Assembly (NCBI GenBank): GCA_020698575.1 | Contig: CM036255.1 | Span: 1,421,501 to 1,485,500, forward strand | Length of the DNA stretch: 64,000 nucleotides | From: Bostrychus sinensis | Lineage: Eukaryota; Chordata; Actinopteri; Gobiiformes; Eleotridae | Direction: 5' to 3' | Shown here: positions 54,887 through 64,000 of the stretch, piece after piece | Position numbering within the stretch: position 1 is the first letter of the stretch | Layout: every line of letters begins with the position of its first letter | Translations under genes and position numbers: made by a program | The notes under the pieces: generated by a model | Databases searched by the model: none | What the model saw: only the letters and a program-made list of their open reading frames with translations | Told to the model about the DNA's origin: nothing

Positions 54887-55362
54887 CAGGGGTGTCCAAA
54901 CTTTTTTCCTTGGGGGCCACATACTGAAAAATGTATTAGCAGGAGGGCCACTCAGTCGAGGCGCCATATTTTGTATCACCACAAAACAAGATATCGCTTT
55001 CCTTCAGGGATCTTCATAGTTAATCATTCTTATGGATATTTTTATTGATTTGTTTTACTCTTTACCCTCTTCTACAACCCCACAGTTATTCGAGCTTGGC
55101 ACCAGCACATAGTATGTTTTTTTTTTTTTTTTTTTTTTTTTTTGGGCGCCACCAACCGCTAATTTCCTTTTTTTTCTTCTTCTTCTTCTTCTTAATGCCA
55201 GAAACATCTCACACAAATCAAATTTTTTACCTGTGCTTCAAACCTTGCAGTGAACAGTGCTACCTGTGGCAATTTGAGTCAATTATGAATGAAGCCCGAG
55301 GGCCAATAAAGAGTAGTCTGTGGGCCGCACTTGGCCCCCGGGCCATAGTTTGGACACCCCTG
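54887..55362. mobile_element. 476-bp hAT MITE with exact TSD TAGTAGAG
   Basis: The ends CAGGGGTGTCCAAACT and AGTTTGGACACCCCTG are perfect 16-bp inverted repeats. The duplication TAGTAGAG is at 54879-54886 and 55363-55370. The interior has a long T run (55117-55143) and a CTT run. A truncated relative is at 971-1062, and a decayed start of the same type at 61106-61150. It is a classic hAT-superfamily MITE and, given perfect TIRs and TSD, fairly young. Confidence 0.92.
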
Positions 55363-56242
55363 TAGTAGAGATTATTGTGGTCCTGTACAGAGAAGACTCA
55401 GGGACAGACCGTCCTTGTGACCGGAGAAACATAGTTCATATTCTGCATAACTCTGGCCAGCAAAGCTCATATCACTTTGATGTTCTGAGTCTAGACACTT
55501 TTATATTTGTCTTTTACTAATGAGTCGATAGGACTACAGTCTTAGTCTGGACTTGTCAGCATGGTTTATAACACTACCTTGAACGTGTCCTCCTCCAGTT
55601 ACATCTCATATATCTCTTACTAATCTGCCTCTCTAAACCTCAGTGCAGTTAGCTCAGTAGTGATTGTAGTGGTCTAGAATCTGTGTATGGGACGTCCTAA
55701 GCAGTGGGGTGTCTCACTGTGCTCCTTCATGCCTGAGGAGTGGTGCTGTTTTCGGGTCAGCTGCTCCTCCAGACCCCCCTTCTCTGTCCCATCCACAGTC
55801 CACGGCGCTCACAGCCTGCTCCGGGACAGTGTTTTCTCAGCAGTCCCCTCTGATGTGGACCACAGCGGGCTCTCTGCTGGAGCAGAAACCTCAGCGTCTT
55901 CAGGAATAAGTGTCAGAGCTCCTGTCTCTTCTTTATCTAACACTGCAGCATGCACAGAGAGCACTGTGAACTGGAGATTTCCTGGAAGAGAAAATCACAC
56001 TTAGATTTATCTTGTCACACTATAATAAGGACACAAAGAGGACATGGTGTCAGGGAGCACAGCCAAGTGAGAATTATAATGCCTATATGATTTCTTTTTT
56101 TCCACTCTCTTCCAGCTGTGGCCCTGGTACCCACCCCACTAACGCACTTCAGTTTGATAAAGTCTTTCAAAGGAGGAGGGGCAAGTCTATGCGAGGTGAT
56201 ATAGGCAAATGCTAAGGGTGCCGAATGGCAGAGGGTGCCAGC

Positions 56243-56627
56243 TAGGGCTGCAACAACTAATTGGATTAATTGAATATAATTGATTATTGAAATAATCGTC
56301 AACTAATTTAGTAATTGAATAATTGCTAACTGAGTTATTTAATAGACTTTGAAACTTGCCATGGTCTGTGAGAGGAGGTTGTATTACCAAGGGAGAGCAG
56401 TAAACAACATTTTTGATTAAAAATATCTTTGTGTGTATATATGCTCATCCAAACGTCCTCAAGTGGCAGACTTGTAACTTCATCTGGTTTAAATCTTGTA
56501 AAAAATGTTTGTAGTATTAGCACCAATTTTTTAACCACTTCACTCGTGCTTCTCTATCCGATTATTGACTAATCAAAAAAGTAATCGACAGATTAATCAA
56601 TTATCAAAATAATCGTTAGTTGCAGCC
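56243..56627. mobile_element. MITE with TAGGGCTGCAACAACTAATT / TCGTTAGTTGCAGCCCC ends
   Basis: The inverted ends and the subterminal ATTGATTA / TAATCAAT motifs match the element at 18745-19187. The flanks do not show a duplication. No coding content. Confidence 0.65.
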
Positions 56628-57063
56628 CCAAGACTCTCTTTGTATCTGGTATGTTTTGTTTTTTTGCTTTTTTTTTTATGTTAACATCTTAACATAATAT
56701 CTGAAATCTAACCTGGGCTGCACACCTCCAGGCACACTCTGGCCTGCTGTAGCTCAGCTGGTGGTTTAGTGAACATCATGCAGACTCTGATGTTCACTCT
56801 GTTGAGGATATTTTTGATGACAGTTTGCTGACTTAGCGCTGGCCTCCCAGAACCTTACATTACTGTGGTAGTCATCTGCTGTGTGTGTGTGTGTGGTACG
56901 TCAGCACTGCTCTGCTCTGCCACGTGGATCTGCCCTCAGCCCTGCCCTCAGCCCTGCCCTCAGCCACACTTACACAGCAACAAGAGGAGACTAGTCTTTT
57001 AACAAGGAGTGGAATTGTCTCAATGTGATGAACCTGTATTATTCTGAAGGGATATTTAAATTA

Positions 57064-57523
57064 GGGCTGCACAATATTAGAAAAATAAGAAATATGCAAT
57101 AACTGTGTTAAATATTATGATAACCATGTCATTGGTGACTTGCCTTGGATACCCTGAACTAGCAAAAGTTCAATTCAGTTTTATTTTAGAAAACAGGTAC
57201 AATGCTTGGGAAAAAAACATTAAACCAGGACTGAACCAGATTTAAACTATGATTCAGACTTCACTTCAGACTGATCACAGATAAAACTATACTAGAACAC
57301 TAGGACAGAGTATAGTGGGAGATTTGGGAGAGAGCAGCAAACTGTCAAAGTCCATACTCAAACCCACGATGCTGAGGCAGACTGTAGTTGCCCTGTACGT
57401 GCACAGCAGCTCCACCACATACAACGGCGCAAAACCCAAACTTTATTTTTGAGAACTGCTGTGAGATTTTCTGTAAGATGAATGACAGTCATTTTTGCAA
57501 TTTATTTAGTTTTTCTGAGATAT

Positions 57524-57555
<32 letters not shown>

Positions 57556-57778
57556 GTAGTCAGTGTTGCAATAAGTATGCGATACACTGCAAAAAATCAT
57601 TATAGGGATTAGTTAAAATGACTTGACAGGAATAACTTGAAACAAGTCAAATAATCTTGCCTAGTAAGTAAAAATATCCATTTTAGTAAAAAAAATTCAA
57701 ATCAGGATTAATAATCTAATTTCAAGTCATTTTAACCAATGCCTAAGATGATTTTTGCAGTGTATATTGTGCAGCTCT
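57064..57778. mobile_element. TAGGGCTGCACAATAT element, host of a nested MITE
   Basis: Starts TAGGGCTGCACAATATTAG and ends, after the nested 178-bp MITE, with ATATTGTGCAGCTC. Left and right arms carry ATGCAATAA / TTGCAATAAGTATGCGATA motifs. A T run (57529-57555) lies inside. Confidence 0.6.
57585..57762. mobile_element. 178-bp MITE with TA target duplication, nested
   Basis: The ends CACTGCAAAAAATCATTATA and GATGATTTTTGCAGTG, with an inner TTAAAATGACTTGA / TCAAGTCATTTTAA pair, form a near-complete hairpin. TA is present on both sides (57583-57584, 57763-57764). This fits a Tc1/mariner-type MITE. It interrupts the right arm of the 57064-57778 element. Confidence 0.75.
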
Positions 57779-57839
57779 GAGTGAGATCTTCCATAAATAG
57801 CAGGTTTAAATGTAAGACTTGACATACCACACCTACAGC

Positions 57840-58012
57840 CTCTGTGACCACCACCAAACAGTCACACTCACACATTCATACAGGCAAGGTGGGTGAAGTG
57901 TCTTGCCCAAGGACACAACAGCAGTACGCAATGCTGCTAGCAGGAATCGATCAGTCAACCTTTAGGTTTGTGGGTGAACAGATCTCCCTACAGAGCTATT
58001 ACTGCCCCACTT
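57840..58012 (+). repeat. Partial copy of the 'GTGAAGTGTCTTGCCCAAGG' repeat
   Basis: Shares 'GTGAAGTGTCTTGCCCAAGG' and the following 'ACACAACAGCAGT' with 47350-47625. It ends just before the acceptor region of the next neurabin exon. Confidence 0.5.
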
Positions 58013-58135
58013 CATACCCGAAGTAGCTAGACTAAACTCCAGCCAGAAACTTCAGCCAGAAAAGCAGTTCAAACAAGTCAGTAAATGGTTCTTGGGTTTT
58101 CATATGTTTGCCCTGACATTTGTGGATGTGTGCAG

Positions 58136-58271
58136 GTTTGTGATTGGCCGAGAGCGTCCTGGGCAGCAGAGTGAGGTGGCCACTCTGATCCAGCAGACTC
58201 TGGAGCAGGAGAGGAGACAGAGAGAGCTGTTGGAGCAGCAGTACGCCCAGTACGACGCTGATGACGACGAG
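58136..58271 (+). CDS. ppp1r9a: Neurabin-1-like, coding exon 5 (residues 556-600, end of PDZ)
   Basis: 136 bp between GTGTGCAG and the donor GTAACA. It encodes FVIGRERPGQQSEVATLIQQ, then TLEQERRQRELLEQQYAQYD and ADDDE. FVIGRE is the last PDZ strand. The following helix-forming, charged stretch links to the C-terminal coiled coils that dimerise neurabins. RRQRELLEQ-YAQYDADDDE is the neurabin-1 form (spinophilin has RWQREMMEQRYAQYGEDDE). The first base completes Arg555, and the exon ends in phase 0. The expected next exon (starting TGEYATDE in the family) is not seen before 64000. Confidence 0.95.
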
Positions 58272-58494
58272 GTAACATCCACACACAAACATGACACTAA
58301 CAACACAGGACTGCCTTGCTTCTAGTGGAATGACACAGTACTGGTTGGGCCTGTATGAGTATGTTTCCATTAACAAAAGGAGTCCAACATGACAGAGAGT
58401 GGAGGGTGTGGTTTGCTTTTAAAAGGTGGAGCTAAACAAGAGGTTGAAAAACTTGAAAGAAATAGAGTGGCCAGAAGAAAAACATACACTAAAT

Positions 58495-59032
58495 GGTCTA
58501 TATTCTGCTTTTATTCATATTTTAAACCAGCCTTGGTCTCCTCTAGATCAGCAGCACATTTTACAACCTTTAAAAACATTATGTGACTAAAAGAGAATGT
58601 TTTGAATAAGTACTCTACTACTGCCATACAGAAACAGGAGAAGAAACCAGCAGAGGGCAGAGCGTTGTGGTCTATTGAACATAATTTAAAGAATTAAAGA
58701 AACTAATTCTTAAAATTTTTGTATGATGCCATTTTACTCTAAAATTAAAAATATCTGTGAGAAATCAGTGGAAACAGAGCTGTACATTGTTTTGTTTTTT
58801 TTTTTTTGGATAAATGAATTGTGATCAGACTGGATGTAGAGGGCTTGTTGATTGGTCAGTTCTTCCCGGTGTGGGAACCAAGCGTTTTAAGGCCTCAGAA
58901 AGGCTGTGCCAGAGAAAAGAGGATTACCTTAACATGCGTGAATGAAACAAAACACAACTGTTTTTGATGAGGGAACAACATTAGAATATGGGAGAAAAGT
59001 TGATTTTGCCTAATATACTCCCTTTAAACTTT
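58495..59032 (+). repeat. Family Z repeat, best full-length copy
   Basis: Starts CTATATTCTGCTTTTATTCA and ends TTTGCCTAATATACTCCCTT, inverted ends. It contains the sequence AGCAGCACATTTTACAACC, the empty site of the hAT insertion at 21747-22724. No coding content. Confidence 0.65.
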
Positions 59033-59039
59033 TTTTTAT

Positions 59040-59345
59040 TCAAAGACACTGGGGTTACCTGCAGTGACTTCTGGTGGACAGGATCAGGAATGAGAAAAAC
59101 AGAGGGACAGCACATGTTTGATGTTTTAGAGTCAGATGTGTTCAGATTGAGATGGTTTGGACATGCGCAGAGGAAGGTTGGTGAATATATGGGTAGAAGG
59201 ATGAGGCTGAGGTAGGAGCTGGAGGCCTAGAGGAAAATCAGAGAGGACATAAGATGAGATTATGCATGTAAGTTGGTGAGAGAGGAGGATGCAGAGGATC
59301 AGAGAGAGTCATAGAGGCAGATTTGCTGTGGCGACCCCTGAAAGG
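59040..59345 (+). pseudogene. RTE-like LINE ORF2 C-terminal fragment
   Basis: The frame 58988-59215 reads GMRKTEGQHMFDVLESDVFR, then LRWFGHAQRKVGEYMGRRM. The pattern 'LRWFGHV-R' followed by 'GRRM' is the hallmark end of many fish LINE ORF2 proteins. The continuation ('GGAGGCCTAGAGGAAAATCA', 'GAGGAGGATGCAGAGGATCA', 'TGTGGCGACCCCTGAAAGGG') is the matching 3' part in other frames. Only the extreme 3' end is present. The piece at 43910-44045 is the same family on the other strand. Confidence 0.6.
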
Positions 59346-59859
59346 GTAGACTAGCGAACCAGCCTCTCCTACTTTCTTTTTGAAAGCAGGACAGTCTGGT
59401 TCCTCTCTCAGAGGGAAGTTTTTCACTCCGGTCGATTTGGTACTGGCCTATCACAGCCGTTTATCTGCAGCGCGTCTTATGAATGCAGAAGCTAACCCAG
59501 GTAGCACTGGCTACTGAGCTAATCTAATAACTTCTCTGACCTGATTAACAGCATTTAGTGCTTTCCTTCATCACCTGTGGGTTCTGCTGAAGTCTGCATT
59601 GTTGTTCAGTCCTCTGTGGGATTTTTTTTCTTTGTACTGTTTTCATTTTAACCAACAGTAAAGTCCCGTTGACGGCCGAGGTAACGACCACATTCAAACA
59701 AACCCACTTTTTCCACTGGTCTTTGTACAACTGGCTTCTGCTGCTGTCAGAAATAAGTACAGAGCTGCTTATAATACACCGTATTCTGATATTTTATGGC
59801 AAAAATGGCTAACTGCCGTGTTTGTTTGGGTCAGCGGTGCACTGCTTACGTCTCACCCT

Positions 59860-60425
59860 TCATTTATGTTTATTTTATTTAATATCAATTAACATGTGTT
59901 CATCAGTTCAGCATGTAAATGTGCCAGAGTTAGCCAAACAGGCTAATTTTCATCTTTAGTCCCATTGGCAGGTTGATGGCAAAGAAAAAGGACATATAAC
60001 AGGCACATAAACCAATCAGGCCATTACACATGACACAAAGACACAAGTCAATGAGATACCAGAACAGATTAGTAAAAATTAGAACATGCTAAAAACACAG
60101 GGTACAAGAAGCACAGATTAGCCTGAACAATAGACAGACAACAGTCTCTCCAAAGACAGTAAGAAGTTAGTTAACGAAATTTTTATTTAAGTTATGTGGA
60201 CATGTCTGATTATCCAGCAGCCACTGTTTAATAGATCTATTAAAGATGTTAAAGGATGTTATGTTTCTCAGTTCTGAAGGGACCGTATTCCAGGAGTGTG
60301 ATCTCAGTCTCTGATTGGTTCCACCCATAGAAACGAAACTTAAGCGAAGAGGTACCAAACTAACTTCTTTGTATAGAATAGGAAAGGAGTTTGTCTAGGC
60401 AGTCAGGATACTGAAAGAGAACTGC
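59860..60425 (-). mobile_element. Probable LINE 3' fragment (minus strand)
   Basis: The minus-strand frame 60167-60358 contains LRSHSWNTVPSELRN followed by FNRSIKQWLLDNQ, the 'LWN-LP-x-LR...F+-x-LK-x-x-L' pattern found near the end of LINE ORF2 proteins. Related pieces lie at 38375-38465 (AACTTCTTTGTATAGAATAG) and at 8020-8100 ('AACATGTGTTCATCAGTCCA', matching 59890-59915). The three together suggest one family, mostly as short 3' pieces. Confidence 0.45.
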
Positions 60426-60775
60426 TGAAAAGAAAAGAACAAACATTTTTTTCCCAAATTAACTGCGTCTTGTTCATGTGATGAACAGTCATGGTTCAGC
60501 TGTCTCCCCCCTCTGCAGCTTAGTGAAACAGCTGCCTGTACTAACTCTGTACTGCACAGTGGAAACAGAGGACAGCCTGGGAACCCTGTGGTTGTAAACC
60601 TCTGAATGGTTCAGACGCATCGCTAATATGTCACGCCGTTAAGAGGATAGGGTCCATTTGTCAATGCTTTACGTGACACTGTGAGACGTTCACTGTCATG
60701 TCGTATAATCCACTGCTCTGGTCTGACAGAGTTTGAGCATGTTAAATTCACTGACTGACGGCAAGCTTTGATGCA

Positions 60776-60776
60776 G

Positions 60777-60813
<37 letters not shown>
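60776..60813. repeat. (CA)n microsatellite
   Basis: About 18-19 CA units. The VCVCVC reading on the minus strand is an artefact of this repeat. Confidence 0.95.
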
Positions 60814-60814
<1 letters not shown>

Positions 60815-62074
60815 GAGAACACCACCCAGGGCTTTTCCTCCAGAACTTCAGTTAGTGTTTCCTCTGAAATACTGCTTATTCACACAGCTGTTAATCCTTC
60901 ATCACACACTGAGCTCAAGGCCCCCAGCTTATATCATATCATTATATCCATACATACACATGCATTTATATTGCTCATACTATTGTCATTTCCATACAGC
61001 CACACGTCTTAGTCACCACTTCATCATTTGATTCCACAAAAATGTTACATACTGTATATTGTATTATTCATTTCAAAATGTTTGGCAGCTTGATTACCCT
61101 AAAACAGGTGTCTTTCTGTATTTTCCTTGAGGGCCACATAATGAAAAATATCAATCAACTTCTATTTCTAAATAATTGAAATAATTGAGCCTAAAGGCAA
61201 CAAGTACAGTGAGTAGAGGACAGGGCGACACACCAGAGGTGAAAGGGGCTGAAGGGGAGAAAGGAAAAGCTTCTGTCTGTTAGATAAGATATGGACCACT
61301 GTAGCTCTGTAGTATATGTATCGCCTCGCTGTAAAAAACAGACCCATTCGGCTGCATCTCTTTATTTAGGAGTCCCCAGAATTGACATAGGCTTTACTCC
61401 AGATATGCTCCCCATATTTATCCAGGCTTGGGACTGACACATGGTATGGCATAACCAACCCCTCATTTCCATATTTTTCTTTCTTAAGTCTATTTGTTTT
61501 GAGGAGGTCGTATAGGAAAAAACAGAAGAAAGAACATTGCTTCTGCATCCTCCATTGTTGGTGTTTATGTCACGTTTACAGGATGTCACATCAGTGAGGT
61601 GCCACTGTCCCCGCCCCCAAAATAAACCATTACTACAATGTAATGGAAAACCACCCAAACAGTAAAACCAAGTAAAGTAAAACCAAGTAGTGCTGGTGGG
61701 CCATATACCTCACAACAAATGCTTGTTATGGAACTGTTTGTCTAGACATAATTCCATACATAAGTGCTGTGTGAATATGTAATAAATGAGATCTGGCTAT
61801 GTCCAGAAATTAGGAAAAAGGAGGCAGCAGGCCATGGCTCTGGTGGAGGAAAACTGAAAGTAGCAGCTTTACAAGTTGGCCTGTAGGGAAACGTCTTTCA
61901 CCACATAGAAGCCATATTGAAAGAAGAAAAGGATATTGCTAAAACTTTGGGAGATCATTTGTAAGAATGTGAGGTTGAATTGTGTCAAAAGGTGATGAAA
62001 GATCATAAAGTCTTCCCTCTATAGAGCAAGTAGAGAGAAGTATCTGTAGCATCCTCTGCTCCTCCTAGTGGTCT

Positions 62075-62637
62075 ATAAGAAAACTACCTGGAGTAGTGCA
62101 GTGGTAGTCAGGAGTTCAAATTTGTATTCCTTAGTTTAAGGTCAGACCTTGTTCGGTCCTGGTTTAGCTCTGGCTTAGACCGGGTAAGTCCTGGTTTAGT
62201 TCTAGATTAGTCCTGGTTAGGCACACACCGACACCGCATTTTTCCAAACTGATATGAGTACTTCTATTTCAGTATTTGCCAATACCAAGTACTTATATGA
62301 GTACTTACAAAGGCATTACCGTCATACAGTTACTTATACACAAAGTCTCAGTCATCCCATACTGAGTCGTCTCTTTTGCTGTCTGTCCCTGCTCCATGTT
62401 GCTAAGCTCTTTCTATAACACACATGATCTGTCTGACCACTAACCACAGATTTTGCATCATCGAGGACATGCTACATCTCATTTGACTTCGGGTTTAGTC
62501 CTGGTTTAGCCCTGTTTTTGCCCTGGTTTAGATCTGGTTTAGACCTGGTTTAGATTTGGATTAGTTTAGATGACACTTGTAAAGCAGAATATTCTCTGAG
62601 CTGGTACTTGGTATGAAAAGTTTGAGAATCACAGGAG
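62075..62637 (+). repeat. 'TAGTCCTGGTT' minisatellite-core element, copy 8, interrupted
   Basis: The head 'CTCCTCCTAGTGGTCTATAA' and 'AGTCAGGAGTTCAAATTTGT' is followed by TTTAGTTCTAGATTAGTCCT units. A foreign block at 62218-62490 ('GGCACACACCGACACCGCAT', then GAGTACTT / AAGTACTT repeats) splits the body. The tail is 'GCTGGTACTTGGTATGAAAA' then GTTTGAGAATCACAGG. Confidence 0.55.
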
Positions 62638-63276
62638 TAGTGCATCCTCTTTTACTCAAAATGTCTGACCTGACCTTACCATTTCTTCAAGATTTTTATA
62701 ACAGTTGATGTTAGAGCAACAGGTCAAAGGTCATGAAGATTTTTAGGTCTCGATCATAGCCACAGGCAGCATCTTTCCGGACTTGTGGGACATGCTGGAA
62801 TCACTGACTTTTGAGCTAAGTCTCACCAAGCAAGATTTTTGATTTCCAAAATTTTGTTGACCCATTCATAAATCTGCTCTTTATTTCCCTACAGATTCCA
62901 TTGTGCTGTATGTAGTCAGCCTGCTATCACTATTAATACATACATGTACCTGTATAAGCAGCCACCATAAACACTTGAACTGTAGTACTGCAGTGAGTGA
63001 CGGCCCACATGCATCTGCTGCGGGGTTAAACACTTTTACAAAAAGTATTACAAAGATTTATGCTACCATAAAACTGTTCATCAATATTAATGTGTTTATG
63101 AATATTAGAGGGAACCTGACTACATGTGACTGACAGCTCTGGCTCCGGTCCCCAGAGACACACAGGCTTTTTCAGTCGGCAAGAAAATAATACATCTACT
63201 CTGCTACTGGATCAGAAACAACTGAACAGGAAGATATTTTTGAAGATGTTGAAGTTCTCTACAAATCATATGGAGC

Positions 63277-63583
63277 AGTGGTTCTCAGATGTTATACACC
63301 AAGTACCACCTCAGGAAATATATTTACCATATTTAAAGAACTAAATTGAGCCTAAATTTGGACTAACCCGGGCCTAAACCAAGGAATAAAGCAGGGACAA
63401 ACCAGAAAAAAAAAAGTACTGTAGCTAAACCAGGTCTAAACCAGCACTAAACCAGGTGTCTACCAGGGCTACATCAGGGCTAAACCAGCACTAAACTAAA
63501 TCAAGACTTAAATTACAAAAGACCCCACAAGAGGCCCACGTTCCACCAGTGGTACCTATACAGCAGTTTGAGAACCACTTCAT
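63277..63583 (-). repeat. 'TAGTCCTGGTT' element, copy 9, both ends visible
   Basis: Ends CAGTGGTTCTCAGATGTTAT and CAGCAGTTTGAGAACCACTT, which are inverted hAT-type termini. The body has ACTAAACCAGG units. The flanks (ATATGGAG, CATTAGAA) do not match, so a target duplication is not proved. Confidence 0.6.
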
Positions 63584-64000
63584 TAGAAGCTTTGTAAACA
63601 CATTAGTTTAAAATCTTTATCCAGAGTTTGCTTATGTAGAAGTTCTTGTACAGGATGTCCCACAGCTGTGAGGAGGTGGACTACTTGAATGTGCTTTGCT
63701 TTGACCTTTATGTGGTTTATGAATAAGGGCCCAGAGTGAGTAGACCCCCTCTGTGCATTAGTATTTATCATATGTAAATATCTTCCGGACATCCCTCCCC
63801 GTTCTCCTGCCCCTCTCTGTGTCGTCAGTAAATGGATGTTCTGCTGGTATGGCAACAGCACAGTCATTATGGAGATGGCTTTGGGTCATACATATTAAAC
63901 AAATCAGGCCAGAGTGCTGTGTCTGTGCTGAGTAAATGGACAGTCTGGAGAGGGCTAAAGGCATAAGATAATAATAAGCAATATATTTAATAGCAGGTGG

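Larger units (their letters stand above)
46367..58135 (+). other. ppp1r9a: Intron 5 of the neurabin gene
   Basis: Donor GTAAGA, acceptor GTGTGCAG. 11.8 kb with many elements. Nothing defined at 51250-52440, 53400-54450 and 55380-56230; these are AT-rich or low-complexity. No extra coding exon recognised. Confidence 0.9.
58272..64000 (+). other. ppp1r9a: Start of intron 6 of the neurabin gene (open at window end)
   Basis: Begins with GTAACA. I searched all frames for the conserved TGEYATDE and coiled-coil exons and found none, so the intron runs past the window. It holds a family Z repeat, LINE pieces, a CA microsatellite and minisatellite-core elements. Nothing defined at 59350-59850, 61150-62050 and 62640-63270. 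Confidence 0.8.

Noticed and set aside
8707..58271. Assignment to spinophilin (ppp1r9b)
   Set aside because: The start MLKTE, DEDGLGISIIGMGVGADAGLE and RRQRELLEQ-YAQYDADDDE favour neurabin-1, although VFSTYSNEDY and QSFAASVLRNT are spinophilin-like. The paralogue should still be confirmed with the missing C-terminus: a SAM domain would support neurabin-1.

Overview
The window looks like ray-finned (teleost) fish nuclear DNA. It has long introns packed with small non-autonomous DNA transposons, tRNA-derived SINEs and fish-type Tc1 and LINE fragments, plus AT-rich spacers and CpG-rich 5' ends. The only gene I can identify securely is on the plus strand. It is a neurabin gene, closest by recalled family sequence to neurabin-1 (ppp1r9a), a scaffold that binds F-actin and protein phosphatase 1 (PP1) and carries a PDZ domain. 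The window holds a likely non-coding first exon in a CpG-rich block (ending 5264) and five coding exons: 8605-10011 (ATG at 8707), 38856-38988, 43494-43614, 46262-46366 and 58136-58271. All splice junctions have AG/GT borders and keep one open frame of 600 codons. The frame covers the N-terminal actin-binding region, the PP1 docking motif, the whole PDZ domain and the start of the linker to the coiled coil. The 3' part of the gene lies beyond 64000.

Layout. 1-2100: no gene recognised; a truncated hAT-like repeat. 2105-2430: CpG-rich, with a small unidentified minus-strand ORF or first exon. 2430-4760: repeats and AT-rich spacer. 4760-5264: CpG-rich block and first exon. 5265-8604: intron 1. 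8605-10011: large coding exon. 10012-38855: intron 2 (28.8 kb), mostly transposon-derived. 38989-58135: introns 3-5, also repeat-rich. 58272-64000: start of intron 6.

The mobile DNA is the richest content here. Five elements have exact 8-bp target-site duplications, one has a 7/8 match and one a 6/8 match; all are hAT-type. Several of them share TAGGG-type ends. One 1.3-kb hAT-type element (39359-40644) still encodes a 58-residue BED zinc-finger remnant. A 691-bp PIF/Harbinger element encodes the N-terminus of a HARBI1-like protein. A 954-bp element with a TA target duplication carries a broken KRKTVFEVN-type exon. Two tRNA-type SINEs have 12-13 bp target duplications, and one is interrupted by a hAT element. 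A Tc1 copy is internally deleted and carries stop codons. Two LINE families leave 3' fragments. A dispersed family with a 'TAGTCCTGGTT' minisatellite core occurs at about nine places.

Inverted copies of two transposon families flank exons of the neurabin gene (14965-15884 against 39359-40644; 20642-21544 against 44625-45512), which could let introns pair. The 5' leader, if spliced as proposed, carries three short upstream ORFs.
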